DNA of 64,000 nucleotides from Toxotes chatareus. Lineage: Eukaryota; Chordata; Actinopteri; Toxotidae. Both the position numbers and the translations under genes were made by a program. Below are positions 1 to 13,375 of this stretch, in pieces. Below the pieces are notes generated by a model, which ran no database searches, was not told the DNA's origin, and saw only the letters and a list, made by a program, of their open reading frames with translations. The DNA is taken from NCBI GenBank assembly GCA_016801885.1, contig JAFBJY010000240.1, positions 1 through 64,000 on the forward strand. Reading direction: 5' to 3'. Position 1 is the first letter of the stretch. Every line of letters begins with the position of its first letter.

Positions 1-520
1 CCCCCTTTTAAAAAGCCTTTCTTTCTTTGTGACCATCCTCCAAGTTCTTTTTTTCACCGTTTTTTGCTTTTCTTGCTTCCTCTCATCTGTTCTTCACTGC
101 TTGTCGGGAGACCCAGGGTGAACTGTCCCCAGGGCCCCCCCTTTCCCTCCTCACCAGCTTCTTCAACACAGAAGAAATTAAAAAGGTGAATATGTGCATT
201 TAATGATGAGATTTAAGTGACTGTGGTTGATGGGGATGTCAAGTTCACTAAATCAACTCAGCTAGAGAGCCAAGCTGACACCGGGGAACAGGTCTAAAGC
301 TGAAACCGAGCCCCAGCCCCTTTTCACCCAGCAGTTCACCGGCATCAGTACAAAAGGTAAACAGTCTCCAAGGTGCACACACACACAGTCCTCAGTTTGA
401 TCTGTTTTAAACCTCCAGGTGCTTTATCAGTGGTATCTAAAACATAAAAAAGCCAGGCATTTCAATTTTTTTTTGGGGTTTGAATGTACAACAGTTCAAA
501 ACTATAATGGCAAAAAAAGG
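1..520. other. Non-coding flank, no gene seen
   Basis: Readable sequence with normal complexity. It contains a short CA-rich stretch near 376-388 and nothing that reads as a conserved protein on either strand. Confidence 0.6.
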
Positions 521-803
521 ATTCATTCATTCATTCATTTTCTACCGCTTAATCCGTCAGGTCGGGGGAGCTGGTGCCTATCCCAGCTGACTATGGGGCG
601 ATGCAGGGTACACCCTGGACTAGTGCCAGTCAATGAGGACTGACACAAGACAGAAAACCCACCCCGCACACTTTCACACCCACGGTCAATTTAGAGGGGC
701 CCAATTAACCTATCCCACGATTTTTTTGGGATTGTGGGGGGGAACCGGGTCCCTGGAAGAACCCACGCGGGCCCGGGAGAACATGCAAACTCCACACAGA
801 AGA
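521..803 (-). repeat. LINE/SINE-type dispersed repeat, 3' end, minus strand
   Basis: Read on the minus strand this runs through an AACTCCACACAGA-complement block, GGGTGTACCCTG, GGGATAGGCACCAGC and GGATTAAGCGGTAGA, and finishes in a (GAAT)n tail at 521-538. This succession and the tail are characteristic of a very abundant teleost L2-like or L2-mobilised repeat (established knowledge; exact subfamily not determined). Small ORFs over it, such as 633-833 (+), are shadows of the repeat. Confidence 0.8.
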
Positions 804-1276
804 AGAGAAAGTCATCCAGGTAGATGGGAGTGAGGCCAGCCATCTGCCCTTTGTTTATATCCTGTTCTGTGGTTTTCCCATCACTATATAAATTATATCT
901 CTGTATAAATTCCTGAACGTCCTTCATCCAATTGCTCTGTCCTTCCTCTTACTCTGCAGCTTCTAGAGGCTCTTCTCCGCTTATCAGACCGGGAGGCCCA
1001 TGTCAGCGTGTGGCCCTAATCACCTCCAGCCACAAAAACATTAACAGACTGCTGCACTTTGTTGCCACCACCTTCTACACAAACAAAAGGACTGCTGATG
1101 GCTATGTGCCCCAAAATACCACAAGTGACACTGCTGTGGCCAAAACCAGCAGCAGTACAAACAAGACCTGGGAACTGACATCAAGCTCAGTGAAAAGTAT
1201 ACAAGTGCACAGGCAAGGCTTTTCAAAAGTGTAAGGCGAAATGGTAGTTTGACAAACTAATCTTAACTCAAGTTCC
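804..1276. other. Non-coding stretch, no gene recognised
   Basis: Normal-complexity sequence. Opposing small ORFs at 932-1234 (+) and 1041-1226 (-) have no recognisable domain and overlap each other, so neither is supported as a gene. Confidence 0.5.
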
Positions 1277-1764
1277 TGTCACATCTGCTCCAGCCCATGG
1301 ACTCAGTACTTTTCCACTGCCCTGCTCACACACACACTGATCACCACTCCACTCTCAGTCACGGACACACCTGCTCTCCTCACTAATCACACACCTGCTC
1401 CTCACTCACCAATCAGCTCATACCAGTATATATTCTCCACCTCACACTCACTTCATCCAGATTGTTTCTGATGCAAGACTTTCCAGCTTACCTGCCTGTC
1501 TTCCCGGTACCGACCCTGCCTAGTCACCTGCCTGTTTTTCCTGACCCCGGTAAATTACTCTGCCTTCTGTTTTGACCAGAGCTCACCTGTCTCTCTCTGG
1601 ACTGTTGGCCTGATTCTGCCTGCCTCCCCGTTACTGAACTTTTTGCCTCCTCACCAGCCCCCTGCCCAGCCCCTGAACTGTTTTGTGCCAGTTAATAAAA
1701 ACCCATTAACTGATCATCAGTTCATTGCCTGTTTTACTGCACTTGGTTCTACTTACCCGCCACA
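1277..1764 (+). mobile_element. Solo LTR (Gypsy/Ty3-like) with 5-bp target duplication
   Basis: The 488-bp segment starts TGTCAC and ends CCACA, giving the TG...CA ends of an LTR. The five bases GTTCC immediately before it (1272-1276) are repeated immediately after it (1765-1769), as expected for a target-site duplication. Inside, in promoter order, are a CCAAT box (1409-1413), a TATATATT box (1427-1434) and an AATAAA signal (1694-1699). No primer-binding site, gag or pol follows, so it is a solo LTR left by LTR-LTR recombination. Assignment to a Gypsy-like family rests on resemblance to common fish LTRs and is inference; the LTR structure itself is visible. Confidence 0.82.
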
Positions 1765-2130
1765 GTTCCCCTTATTAGCTTTTTCCGGAGCTTTTAACTG
1801 CAGGGCACTGTCTTAGTCAGTGGATGGAGTTTGTGAATTTTCATGTGACCTACAGTATGCATGGAGAGACCAAAGGCAGCAAATTTGCTGATGAAAATCA
1901 TGAGATGTTGTTCAAAACTCTGGAAAGAACTGGTTAAGATTTTTGCTAATCTATTTTTAAATTTCGCCCTTTTATGAATTCATATATCATCAGATATCAT
2001 GAGACCATCAGATGTCCAGAAGGAAAAAGTATTTTTACAACATAGTTGTATGTAAATTGGTGAAGATAAAACAGTGTTTTATGCTTTATATTTCAAATTG
2101 TAAGTCTTTTAGTGTCAAGGATTTCCGCTT
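1765..2130. other. Non-coding stretch, no gene seen
   Basis: Ordinary sequence that passes into the homopolymer-run block at about 2,130. The ORF at 2012-2203 spans this transition and is not credible. Confidence 0.5.
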
Positions 2131-5100
2131 TTTCCCAAAAGAAAATCAAGGATCAAGGGTCAAGGGAAATTTATTGTCCTTTAAAAAACCTTTGGGTTTT
2201 TAAAAAAATTTCCTTATGGGTTTGGGGCCCGTTTGTTTTTAAAAACCCCCAAAGGGCCTTTTCCCCTTTCCACCAAAAAAAAAAATTTCCTTTCTTTAAT
2301 GGGCATTTTAAGGGGGTTGGGGGGTTTTCAATGTTTTTTGGGGTTTTTGGGGAAAAAGTTATTTTAAAAAAAACCGGAAAGTTTTTAATTTTAAAAAATT
2401 TAAAATTTGTTTTCCAAGGTTTTTTTTTTAAAAATTGGGAGGTTTTTAAAAAAATTTTATTTTAAATTTCCTTTTTCCCTTTTAAAGGGGATTCACGTTT
2501 TACGGGGAAAAACCCCCCCCCAAAAAGGGGGAGGCCAAAATTAAACCCAAAAAAAAAGGCAAAAAATAAAAAATTTAAACCCAAAATGGGTAGTTTTCCC
2601 CGCAAAAAAGTTTTTAATTTTAATTTTAAAAAAAATTTTCCAAATTTTTTTAAAATTTATTTCCTTTTTTTTTCCCGAAAAAAAAGTGAAAAAATTTTTG
2701 GGGAAAACCCAAGGAAAAATAATAAAAAGGGCAACACCCCCCAAACGGTTAAAATTTAAAAGGTAAAAACCGAACAAAAATTTTAAAAACCAAAAAAAAA
2801 GGAAATGACCCAGCAAAAAAAAAAGAAAAGGACTTTAAAAATGGAAAAGGTTTTTAAAAAAAAAACCCCCAAAGAGGAAAAAAGAAAAAAGACCGGAAAA
2901 ATAAAAAACAAAAAAAAATTTTAAAACCCTAAAAAAATTCCTTTTTTAAAAAATTTCCAAAAACAAACCATTTTTAAAAAATTTCCCCCCCGGGGGGGTT
3001 ATTAAAATTATTGGGGAAAAAAAACACATCTTTTAAAGTTTTTTTGGGTTTTTGGTTTAATTTATTTTTTGGTTTAAATTTCAATTTTTTAAAATTTTTA
3101 AATTTTAAATTTGTTTGGGGTTTGGTTTTAAAGAAAACGGGGGAAAAGTAAATTTTAAAATTTAAAAAGGGTTTGGACAAAAAAAAAAAGGAGGGAGCTT
3201 TTTCCCCCCCCTGTTTTTTAAAAGGAAATTAAATGCCTTTTTTAAAAAAGGGGTTTTTTAAAGGGGGAAAAAAAAAAAAAATTTTTTTAAAGGAAAAACC
3301 CCAAAAAAGGGTAAAGAATTGAAACGAAATTTAAAAAATTTTCCCATGTTTTGGGAAAGGGGTTTTTAAAAACATTAAAAGGGGGGGGCCCCCTTTGGGG
3401 GGCAAATTTTTTAAAAAAAAATTTTTTTAAAAAAAACGGAAAAGCTTTTTAAAAAATTTTTGGGGGTTTTTAAAAGTTTCCCCACAAAAAGAAATTTAAT
3501 TTGAAAATTAAAAATTTAAAATTTTTTTTAAAAAAAAACCTAAATCTTTTTGAACCCCAATTTAATTTTTAAAATTTTAATTTCCATTAAAGGATTTTTT
3601 TTAAAGGTTTTTTTAAGGGATTTTTTGGGGGAAATTTTTATAAAAAAATTTTTTTACAGACCACCCCTGAATTTTTTTTTAAATTTTTGTTTTTAAATTT
3701 TTTTTAAAAAAATTTAGGGTTTAAAAAAAATTGGGGCCCAAAAAAAAATTTTTTTTTAAAAATTTAAAATTTTTGGAAAAGTTTTTCTTTTTTTTTTCCC
3801 CCTTTTTAAAAATTTAAAACTTTTTTTTAAACTTTTAAAAAAAAAAAAAACTTTCGTTTAAAAAGCTTTGTCTGGGGGAAAGGGCCCAATTTTGGAAAAA
3901 CCAGGGGGTTCCCAAAGGGGTCCCCGTGGGGCCCCCAAAATTCCCTAATATTTTCCTTCAAAACTTTTAAAAATCTTTTTTTAAAACACAGAACCCCCCT
4001 TTTGGGGAAAAAGGAGGTTTAAAGGGGCCCCCGGGGTTGGGCCCCAAAAATTTTTCCCCCCTTTTTTTTAAAAAAAGGGGGGAAAGGGAAGGGGAAAAAC
4101 AAAAAGAAAAATTAAAAAAAATTAAATTCAAAAAAAAATTTTAAAAAAAAAAAATTAATTTCCCCCCCGGGGGTTGAAAGGGGAAAACCCCGTTGGGCCC
4201 GGGGTTGGGGTTTGGGCCGGGGGTTTTAAAGGGAAAAAAAAACCCCAAAATAAAACCCCAGGTTTGTTTAAAAAAATCCACCCAAAAAAAAAAAAGATGT
4301 TTTTTTTTTCGGGAAAAAAACTTCACCCCCTTTTAATTTTTGGAAAAAACCCAAATTGCCCGGGGGGTTTTCCCCGGGGAAAAAAAGGGGAAAAAGGGAA
4401 TTTTTTTTTAAAAAAAGGGAAGGAACCCCCCCAAAAAGAACCCCAAAAAATGGGGAAACCGGGCCCGCCCAAAAAAAAAACCCCCCCAAACCCAAAAGGG
4501 AAAAAAAAGGGGGTTTTCCCAATGGGTTTTTTATCCAAAAAATTTTAAAGGGGGGATTTTTCACCCCTTAAAAAGGAAAAAAAGAATAGGGAAAAGGGGG
4601 GGGAAAAAAGGTAAAAATTTGGAAAAAAACCCCAAAAGAGTAAAAAAAAGGGAAAAGAAAAGGGAAAAAAAAAAATTTCTGATTTTTTTCTAAAAGGTTG
4701 TTGTTTAAAATAAAGGCCCCCGGGTCAATTTGGAGCCCCGGGGAAGGGGGAATTTTTGGGTTTTGAAAGGGAAAAGAAAAATTTGGGAAAACAGGGGAAA
4801 AAGGGGAAAAAGACTGGGGCTGAAAGGACCTTGGGGGAAAAAAAATTCGTCTTTTTTTTAGAAGCCCCCTTTTAAACCCTTTTTTAATTTTCCCCAAACC
4901 CCCAAAATTTTTCCCCCGGGAAAATTTATTTTTTGCCTTTGCCTTTTTAAAAAAGGTTTTTGGGTTCCCCCAAAAGTAACGCCAAAAAAAAATTTTCTGG
5001 TTTTGTTTTGAAATTCCCCAAAGTTTTTTTTCTCTTGTTTTAAAATTTTTTTGTTTTTTGGTTTTTTTAGGTTTGGGTTTTTAAAAAAAATTTTTTTTTT

Positions 5101-8100
5101 CCTGTTCATTTCCCATTTAAAAAATTTTTGGGGAAAAATTTGGGAAACCCTTTTGGGGTTTTGGGGTTTTGGGGGGGAAAAAAAAAATTGGGGGAAAAAT
5201 TTAAAAAATAAGGGGAAGGGTAAAAAAATTTTTTTGGAAAAAAAATATTTAAAATTTTTTTTTGGGGTAAAAAGCAAAAAAAAAGGGAAAATTTAAAAAT
5301 AAAATTTTCCCGTTAAAAAAAGGGGGGAAAAAAATTTGGGTTTTTTAATTTAAAAAACCCAAAAGTTTTTTAAAAATTTTCCCCAAAATTTTAAAAATTT
5401 TTGGGAAGGACTTTTTTGGGGGGAAAATAAACCCCACAAACTTTCCCCTGTTTATTTTTTAAATTAAATAAAAAAACAGTAAAATTAAAAATTTTAAAAT
5501 TAAAAAAATTTAAAAAAGGGGAAAAAAGAAAAAATTTTTTTGGGGGGGACCGGGGGAAAAAATTTTTAAAATTTTGCCAGAAGAAAAAGGGGCCGAAATT
5601 TTATTTTAAAACCCCAAAAAAAAAAAACCCGAAAAAAGAATTTCAGCCCCAAACCAAAACCCCAAAAAAGCCCCCCCTTTTGGGGTTTTGAAAATTGAAG
5701 GTGGGAACCCCTAAAACCTAATTGGGGGAAAAACCCAAAAAAATTTCCAAAAAAACAGGGGGGGAAAAATTTTTCCCCAAACTATCAAAAATTTGGGGGC
5801 CCAAAAGGGGAAAAAAAATTTTTTCAAGAAAAACCCCCAAAAATGTTAAAAAAAAATTAGGGAAAGGGCTTTAAAAAACAAAAGCCCCCAAAGGGAGAAA
5901 CAAAAAAAAAATTTTTCCCCCGGGAAAATTGGGCTTTTTAATTTTAAAAGCCGGTTTTAAAGGATTTAAAAGGGTTCAAAATTTTAAAAAATTCAAAAAA
6001 AACGGGAAAATTTAAGGGGAAAAAATTTTGGCCCCTTTAAAAAAAGGGAAAAAGGGAAAAAAAAACCAATTTAAAAACCAAAACCCTTTTAAAATGGGAA
6101 AACCCCTTAAAAAAGAAAATTGGGCCCCCAAATTGGGGAAAAAAAGGGGAAAAGGAAGGGAAAAAAAAGAAAAAATAAAAAAAAAAAATTTTGGGAAAAA
6201 ATAAACCCTTTTTTGGAAGAGGGGGGGGGGCCCCTTTGGGGAAATCCCAAAAAAATTTCTCCGGGGCCCCCCAAAAAAAGGTTTTAAACCCCCCTTGTTT
6301 TGCCGATTTTCTTTTTTTTTTAAAATTTTGGTTTATTTTGATTATTTTTTCCCAATGCCCCTTCCCTTTTTGGTTCCCTTGGGGGGAAAATTTTTTTCCC
6401 AATTTTTGCATATCCCACGCCCTTTAAGGAAACTTTAATTGCCCTTTTAAAAAATTGATTTGAAAAAAAGGGGCGTTTTAAACCCGTTTCATTTAAAAGT
6501 TAAAATTTTTATTTAAAAAAAAAATTTCGGGCCCCCCCCTAAAAGGCACTCCAAATCTTTCCCCAAAGCCCCAAAAAAATAATTTTAAAGCCCCCCCGGG
6601 GGAAAGGGCCCCCTAAAAAGGGGAAAAAACCCTTTAGGTACAAAACCCTTCAAATTGGGGTTTAGTTAAAAAAAAAAACCTTCCCAAAACCCCTTAACCA
6701 TTAAACCAAAATTTTTGGGCCAATAAAATTTTTTTGGGGCCCCGCAAAAAAAATTGTTTTTTTGGAAAAACCAAAAAAATTTTTGGGGAAACCAAAAAAA
6801 AAAAAATTTTTGGGAAAAACACCTTTTAAAAGTGAAAAACCCCCGCCAAAAAAAAAAGGGGGAACCCCCAAAAAACCTTTAAAAATTTTCCCATTTTAAA
6901 CCCCCAATATTTTTTAAAGGGGTAAAAAAACAACCCTTTTTTTAAGGGGTTTTTTTCGAAACCCTTTTTAAAAAAACCCCCAAGGGTTTTTAGGCAATTC
7001 TATAAACCCAGGAGAAAAAACTTTTTTTTTTAATTGAAAATTTTTTTTAAATTTAAAACTTTTTTTTAAAAAGGTAAGACTATTTCAGCATTAATTTTTA
7101 TTTAAAAAAATTTTCCCCTTTTTTCCCCCAAAAATTTTAAATTTTAACCTTTTATTTTGAAAGGGGAACAAAATTGGGAAATTAAATTGGGTTTTTTTTC
7201 CCAAGGGGTTTTAGGAAACTAAAGAAGGGGGCCCAAAGAAAAAAAAAAAGAAAAAAATTTTAAAATGGTTTTGGGGTTTGGATCCGAACCTTATTTCCCC
7301 CAAAAAAAAAAAAACCCTGAAAAGGATTTTGGAAAAGACCCATAATGAATTTCGGGGAAAATTTTTAAATAAACAAAAAAGGGGGGCCTTTTTTTAAAAA
7401 TTTTTCCGATAAAAGAAAACCCTTTAAAAGGTTTAAAAATTTTCCCCGAAAAACCAAATGCAAAAATTGAAACCCCCAAAATTCCAAGTTTTTTAAAAAA
7501 ATTTTCCAACAAAAGTAACCCCCAAAAGGATTTACCCCAAAACCCCCAACTGGGGAACACTTTTTTTCAAATTCCCCAAAAATTTTAAAAGGGCCCTTTA
7601 AATGAAAACCCAACCCAAAAACCCCAAAAGGCAAAAAGAACCCCAAAAAAATTTGGGAAAGTCCCCTTAAGGGACCCCACATAAAAAAGGGTGGGCAAAT
7701 TTTTGGGGGAAAACCATTTTCCAAAAAAACGCTTGGGGGGCCCCCCCCCTTTACCCATTGAAATTTAAGGGTACTTTGAAAAAAAAACCCTTAAAACAAA
7801 ATTCCACTATGCCAAAAAGAAAAACTTAAGAAACAAGGTTTTTGGGGTCCCAAAAGGGAAAAGAAAAAAAAGGGTTTTAAACCCAAAATATTTAAATTGC
7901 CCCTTTTTTGGGGAAATTAAAAAAAAAGGAAAAATTTGGGGAAAAAGAAAGGGGGTAACAAATAAAACCCGCGGAAAAAAAAAAATTTTTAAACCCTTTG
8001 GGGAAAACATTCCTTTTAAAAAGGTCCTAAACAAAAATAAAAAAACATTTAAATGGGCCCCCTTTCATCAAAATAATTAAAATTAAAAGGGTTTTTATTT

Positions 8101-11100
8101 TACTGCCCCCTTTTTAAAGAAAAATTGGTGGTTTTAAAACCGGGAAAAGGGCCCGTTTTAGTCAGGGTCAAAAAAAGGAATTTTTTTTTGGGGTTGCCCT
8201 TTTTGTTTCCCCCCCGCCCAATCCGGGGCCCCCCCAAATTCAATTTTGGGCCCCAAAAAATTTTTAATTCCAATTTGGAAGGGGCCCCGGGGAAGCCATT
8301 TTTAAACCCCAAAAATTTGGCAAAGAAAACCCCCTAAAAAAGGGGGGAACCCCTTTCGGGGTCCCTACCCCCCAGGGGATTTCCCTTTCACTTTCCCCCC
8401 CCGGGCCCCCCGCTAAAAATTTTTAAACCCAAAAATTTTCCAATCCCCCTTTTAAAAAGAAAAATGGGGGGGAAAAAATTTTTGGGGGTTTTTAAGGCAA
8501 ATAAAAGTAAAAAAAAAAAAAATGCCGGGCATTTAATAAATTAAAAAACCCCCGGTTTAAAAACCCCGAAATTTTTAAAACCCAAAACCCAAAAATTAAA
8601 ATTTTTCCCCCTTTTAAAATTTTTTAAATTTTTTTTTTTAAAACTCCCAAATTCCCCCAAAACTTTTTTAAAAGGAAACATTTCTTTTTTTTTTTAAAAA
8701 AAGGGAAAATTTTTTTTTTTGGTTTCCAAAAAAATTTTTTTTTTTTTTAAAAAAATTTTCCCTTTGTTTTTTTTTCAAAAACCAAATTTCAAAATTTTTG
8801 GTTTTTTTTGAATTTTTACTTAAAAAAATTTTTGTTTTTAGCCATTTAAATTTTCTTTCCCCTTTTTCTTTTTTTTTCCCACCGTTTTGCCCCGAAAAAA
8901 GGGTAAAATCGGCTTTACCTGTTTTCCCCCGGGTTTTTGTTTCCCGGGGGTTTTTTCACCTTTTTTTTTTTGGGAAATTTCTTTAAATTTATAAAAAAAT
9001 TTTAAGTTAAAAAATGTCCCTTTTTTTTTAAAACCAATTTAGTAAAAAAAAAAATTAAAGGGAGAAAAATTCTTTAAAAAAAAATTTTAAAAAATTTAAA
9101 AAAAAGTTTCCCCCAAAAAAGGGAAAAAAGGAAACCCCAAATAGAAAAAGAAAAAAAAAATTTTTGGGAAAACCCATACGGGGGGTTAAAACCAATATTT
9201 CAAAAAAAAAGAAAAAATTTTTTAAAACTTTATTTTAAATTTAAATTGAAGATTTTTTTCTTTTTCTTTAGAAAATTTAAAAAACCCTTGGTTTTAAATT
9301 TTTTTTTCCTTTAATAAAATTAATTTTAAAAAAGGGTAATGGGTTGGTTTTTTTGGGTTTTTTCTTGGCCCGAAAAATAACAAAAAAAACCCTTTCTTTA
9401 TTTAATTTTTTCAAAATGACCCTTTTCCTTTAAAAAATTTTTTAAAAAAATTTTTAAAACTTTAAAAATAACCCCAAATTTTTTAAATTTTGGGTTTAAA
9501 AGTGGGTTAAAAAAAGGGATGACCTTTTTTGAAAATTTTTTTTTTTTTCCCAAATTTTTAAATCCTTTTTTTTCCAAAAAAAAAATTTTTTTTAAAAATT
9601 AAATTTTGGGCTTTTTTTTTAAAAAAATTTTTTTAAGGGGAATTTTTAAAAAAGGGAATCTAAAGATTTTAAAAAATTTTCCCTTGTTTTTTTTTTCCCT
9701 AAATTTTGTTGGGGTTTTTTTTTATTTTTTTTTTTTTACCCCTTTTAAGGTTTAAAAAATTTTAAATTTGATTAAAAAAATTTTTTTTGGACCCCAAAAA
9801 ATTTTGGGATTTTTAAATTTCCCCAAAACCCCCTATGGGTCTGTTCCCCCATAAAGGGGGAGGCGGGGGGAAACCTGGTTTTGGGTTTTTTTTTTTATTT
9901 TTCCCCAAATTTATTTTTCCCGTGTTGTTTTTTTTTTCCCCCGGGTTTTTTTTTTTTTAAAATTATTTTTTAATTTTTTAAAATTTTTTTAAAAAGGATT
10001 TGGGGTTTGTCAAAAAAAGAAAAAAAGAGTTTTAAAATTTTGTTTTAAGTTTAAAAAAAACTTTTTTTAAAAAAAGGAAAAAATTTTTTTTAAGATAAAA
10101 ATATTTTTTCCCCAAAAAAAAGGTCAAATTTTTTTAAAAAAAATTTGGGAAATTCCAAATTTTAAAAATCCCAAAAACCCAAAAATAAATTTTTGCCCAA
10201 AAAAAATTTTTTAAAAAAAATTTTGATTTAAAAAACCCAAAACCTAAAAAACCCTTTTTTAAATTTAAAAAAAAATTTTTCCTTTTAAAAAACCCAATTT
10301 TTTTTCAAAAAAATGGGTTAAAAATTTTTAAATTTAAAAAATCCTTTAAAAAAATTTTAAATTTTTTAAAAAAAAATTTTTAAAAACCAAACAAGCCCAA
10401 AACCTTTAAACCCCCAACCAAAAAAATTTTAAAAAAAAAAAAATTTTTTTGGGGGAAAAAAATGCCCAAAAGTTTGGGGGAAAACCCCTTACCGGGGGAA
10501 AAAGGGGAAGGGGGTTTTAAAAAAAGAAAAGAAAAAAAACTGGGGGGTTCCAAAATGGGGGATAAAAAAAAAAAAAAAAAAGGAAAAATAAAAAAACAAA
10601 AAAGGGGGGCCAGTAATTTTATTTTTGGGAAAGTATTAAATAAAAAACCCAGAGAAAAAATTAAAAAGGGGGGGAAAAAGTTAAACAAAAAAAAAATTTG
10701 GGGAAAAAAAATTTTTTTAAAATCGGGGCCCCACCCAATTTTTAAAATGGGGTTTCAAAAGGGGGGAGACCAAAGATCCCAAAAAAAAAGGAGGGAAAAA
10801 AAAAAAGGATTAAAAAAATTTTGGGCTAAAAAAAAAGGGAAAAAAGAAAAAGGGGTCCTAAACAGGGGATCCCCCCGGGAGGCCTATAGCAGCCTAATTA
10901 GTTTTGGGCCCCAAACAAGCCCTTTAAACTTAAAAGGTTCATGAGATAAGGCTCAAAGTTTAAATAAAGGGAAAACACAAAATTTAAAGTTTTAAAAAAA
11001 AGGTTTTTTTTGGGTTTTTTTTTTGAAAAGGGGTTGGTTCCGGAAAACTTGGTGTTTGGGCCTAAAGGGGTTTTGAACAAAGTTTCCTTTTTTTTAAAGA

Positions 11101-11230
11101 AATTTTGGGAAAATAAAAAATTTGTTTTTGGGGACTAATTTTTTTAAAAAGTAAAATTTTGGTTTTTTAAAAAAGTTTGAGAAGAGGGTGGTTTTTGAAA
11201 TTTTTTATTTTTTTTTTTGGAGTATTTAGG
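2130..11230. other. Homopolymer-run block, probably sequence or assembly artefact
   Basis: About 9 kb in which nearly every base belongs to a run of three to ten identical bases, such as TTTTTAAAAA or GGGGAAAACCCC. No word-level complexity, no normal dinucleotide mix and no recognisable protein or repeat survives over most of it. Predicted ORFs encode strings of Phe, Lys, Pro and Gly, as any run-rich sequence would. The edges with normal DNA are fairly sharp (about 2,130 and 11,230). The pattern fits low-quality reads with homopolymer errors better than real satellite DNA, because there is no repeating unit. This is inference; raw read support would settle it. Confidence 0.85.
10870..10945 (+). 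repeat. Possible fragment of the 25.2-kb dispersed repeat
   Basis: Inside the damaged block, GGCCTATAGCAGCCTAATTAG (10,882 onward) is close to GGCCTATAGCAGCATAACTAGG near 25,229, in the same orientation and preceded by a similar GGAT-CCCC-CAG stretch. This suggests real teleost repeat DNA underlies at least part of the corrupted block. The match is short. Confidence 0.4.
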
Positions 11231-13375
11231 ATTCAAGGTAAAAAAAGGGAAAATGAAAGTTCAGAACAGTGTCTTATGTGTGGGTGTTTTCATTTGATCA
11301 AGGGTGATTTATATCTTCCCACAGCAGTCCTATATTGAACATAACACTCTTTTGATTTAAATTTTTGTTTTTTTTTTTTTTATATTTATTTTTTTATCTT
11401 CTCCCCTTTTGCCCCCATCCCGACTGGTACCCATTTCATGTGTCATACTTTTTATTATATTTGAAATTTTTATATTTTATTGCATATTTGTATATTTGCA
11501 TATTGTATATAATTTTTTTTTTTTCCCTCTAAAAGACAAAACTGAGAAAAAATTCCGTATTGTATGCGTCTTGGCAATAAATGATTCTGTTTCATTTAAA
11601 TGGGAATTGGGGGTCAGTGATGTCAAAGTATTCGGGGTTTTTTGTTTAACACCCTTTTGATGGGGACAGTTCAATGGCTGTTATCTGTCGGGCCCTTTTT
11701 TCTATTTAGTTGAGCTATTTGTGGGAGGGGCAAATTTTCGGGAAAGAAAGTAACCCAGATGGTTGCTTTTGGATGCGAGAGTTGTTCAAGGGTGATAGCA
11801 TCATTCTTTTTAACGGAGGGACCCAAAGATTTTTAAATGTTGTTGTAAGGCAGGAATTTGGGTAAAGATTTCTTTCTTTAATAAAAAGTTGCATATGTTT
11901 AAAGTTTGTATTTATTATATTGTGGAGTGATATGTGGAAACAAAACGCTTTTTCTTAGAAAGAAAAAAATGTGTCATTCTTACCAATTTATTACAAATAT
12001 ATACTTTCCTTTTCCCAACCCAAAAGGACTGCGGGGTTTGCATGTATAAATAAATTTTCCCTGCAAACAATGAAAAAAATACCCTGTTCCTTGACCCAAT
12101 ATGGAGGGGCTTTATTGCCAGTGAATTAAAACCAAAACAATATAACGGGATTATAAATTTCAATTCATTAACCCCTCAAAATTAAAAAACAATTTATGTT
12201 TAAAACAAAAATCTGAACAAAAAAGTGATGTTTAATGAGGTGTTAAACCCACTTTTTTTTTCCCCAACAAATGTTGAGAATGATTCTCGAAGGGGAATTT
12301 CTGTACTGAATGTTCCGAGGAATTCCTGTTAGAATTTATCCGACCATGAAAAGGCTAATGTTTCCCCCTGTTTTATTTCCCAAGGGAAAGTAATACATTT
12401 CATATATCGCCAACATCTTTACCGATCAAGATACTCAAATTTCCCCTCGCCGTTTATTTGTACCAGCACAAGTTAAAAATAGTAAAGTTTTAAATTTTGC
12501 TACTAAGAAAAAGTGAGACTTTAGCCATTACCCACCCAAAACTCATGGAAAAAGGATAACCCCTATACAACCCCTTTTAAAAAAGGCTTTTGTGAGGATG
12601 CAACTTATGAAAATTTTTTCGCATTTTAAACTTTAATCACCAAGAAATTTTTGAGGAAAAGCATATTGATGGGATTTTCAGACTGGATGGTGAACCCCGG
12701 GGCCAGTTAAATTAAAAGGGCAGGCGTCCTGCAGGAAAAACTGAATTTACAAATTACATCATATTCTTATGGGGGGGCCACCTTTTCCAAGGGCATGTCT
12801 GGGCATTTTGTTTGGGCATTCCCCCCTTTTTCTGGGTTGGGTCAAAAGTTTTATTGGTGTCAACTATCTCATACCGGGTACTTCCGGGTTTAATTAAAAG
12901 GTTTTCCCCTCCTCTGGACCATGTTAATCTCTTTTTGGCCAGTTCTTTCGATATGTCAGAGTTTCTAATTTAAATTTTTTTATCTTTCAAACTAATCTCT
13001 TCTCAGTTTCCCGTCCTTGAGGTTGAGTAATAAGCAGAGGGCAGCTTTTAAAATGGAAAACCAAACATTGTTGCTCAGGCAACAAAAACCCATAATTTCC
13101 CCATATTATGAGCACACGATAAAAGAAAAAGTAGGTCAAAACAAGTTGCCGGGCGAACGGGACAAAACCCCAAAAGCATCAATACGTAAATCAAAAAGAT
13201 TTATTGAACAAAGTAGCAAATATAAATCCCCTTTATTGGGAAAAAAAACCAAAAACAAAATGTCAAAGGAACAAAAAAATCACTCTAGTGGGGAAAACAA
13301 AAATCACTTTTTTATGACCAAAAATTTTTTTGGGAAAACAATAAACTGAAACAAAAGGCAAGGCAAAAAAACAAA
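11230..13375. other. Partly readable non-coding DNA, no gene recognised
   Basis: From about 11,230 complexity returns, still with inflated runs. There is an AT-rich stretch near 11,360-11,530, and the end of a repeat-like tail with CTTGGCAATAAATGATTCTG (11,569-11,588). ORFs at 11,409-11,660 and 13,017-13,349 show no domain. Confidence 0.5.

Noticed and set aside
10462..10944. 160-codon Lys/Gly-rich ORF
   Set aside because: Product of A and G runs in the first damaged block; no domain and no natural composition.
11357..11400. T-rich tract considered as a LINE poly(A) tail in reverse
   Set aside because: No upstream LINE sequence could be recognised and runs in this region are unreliable.
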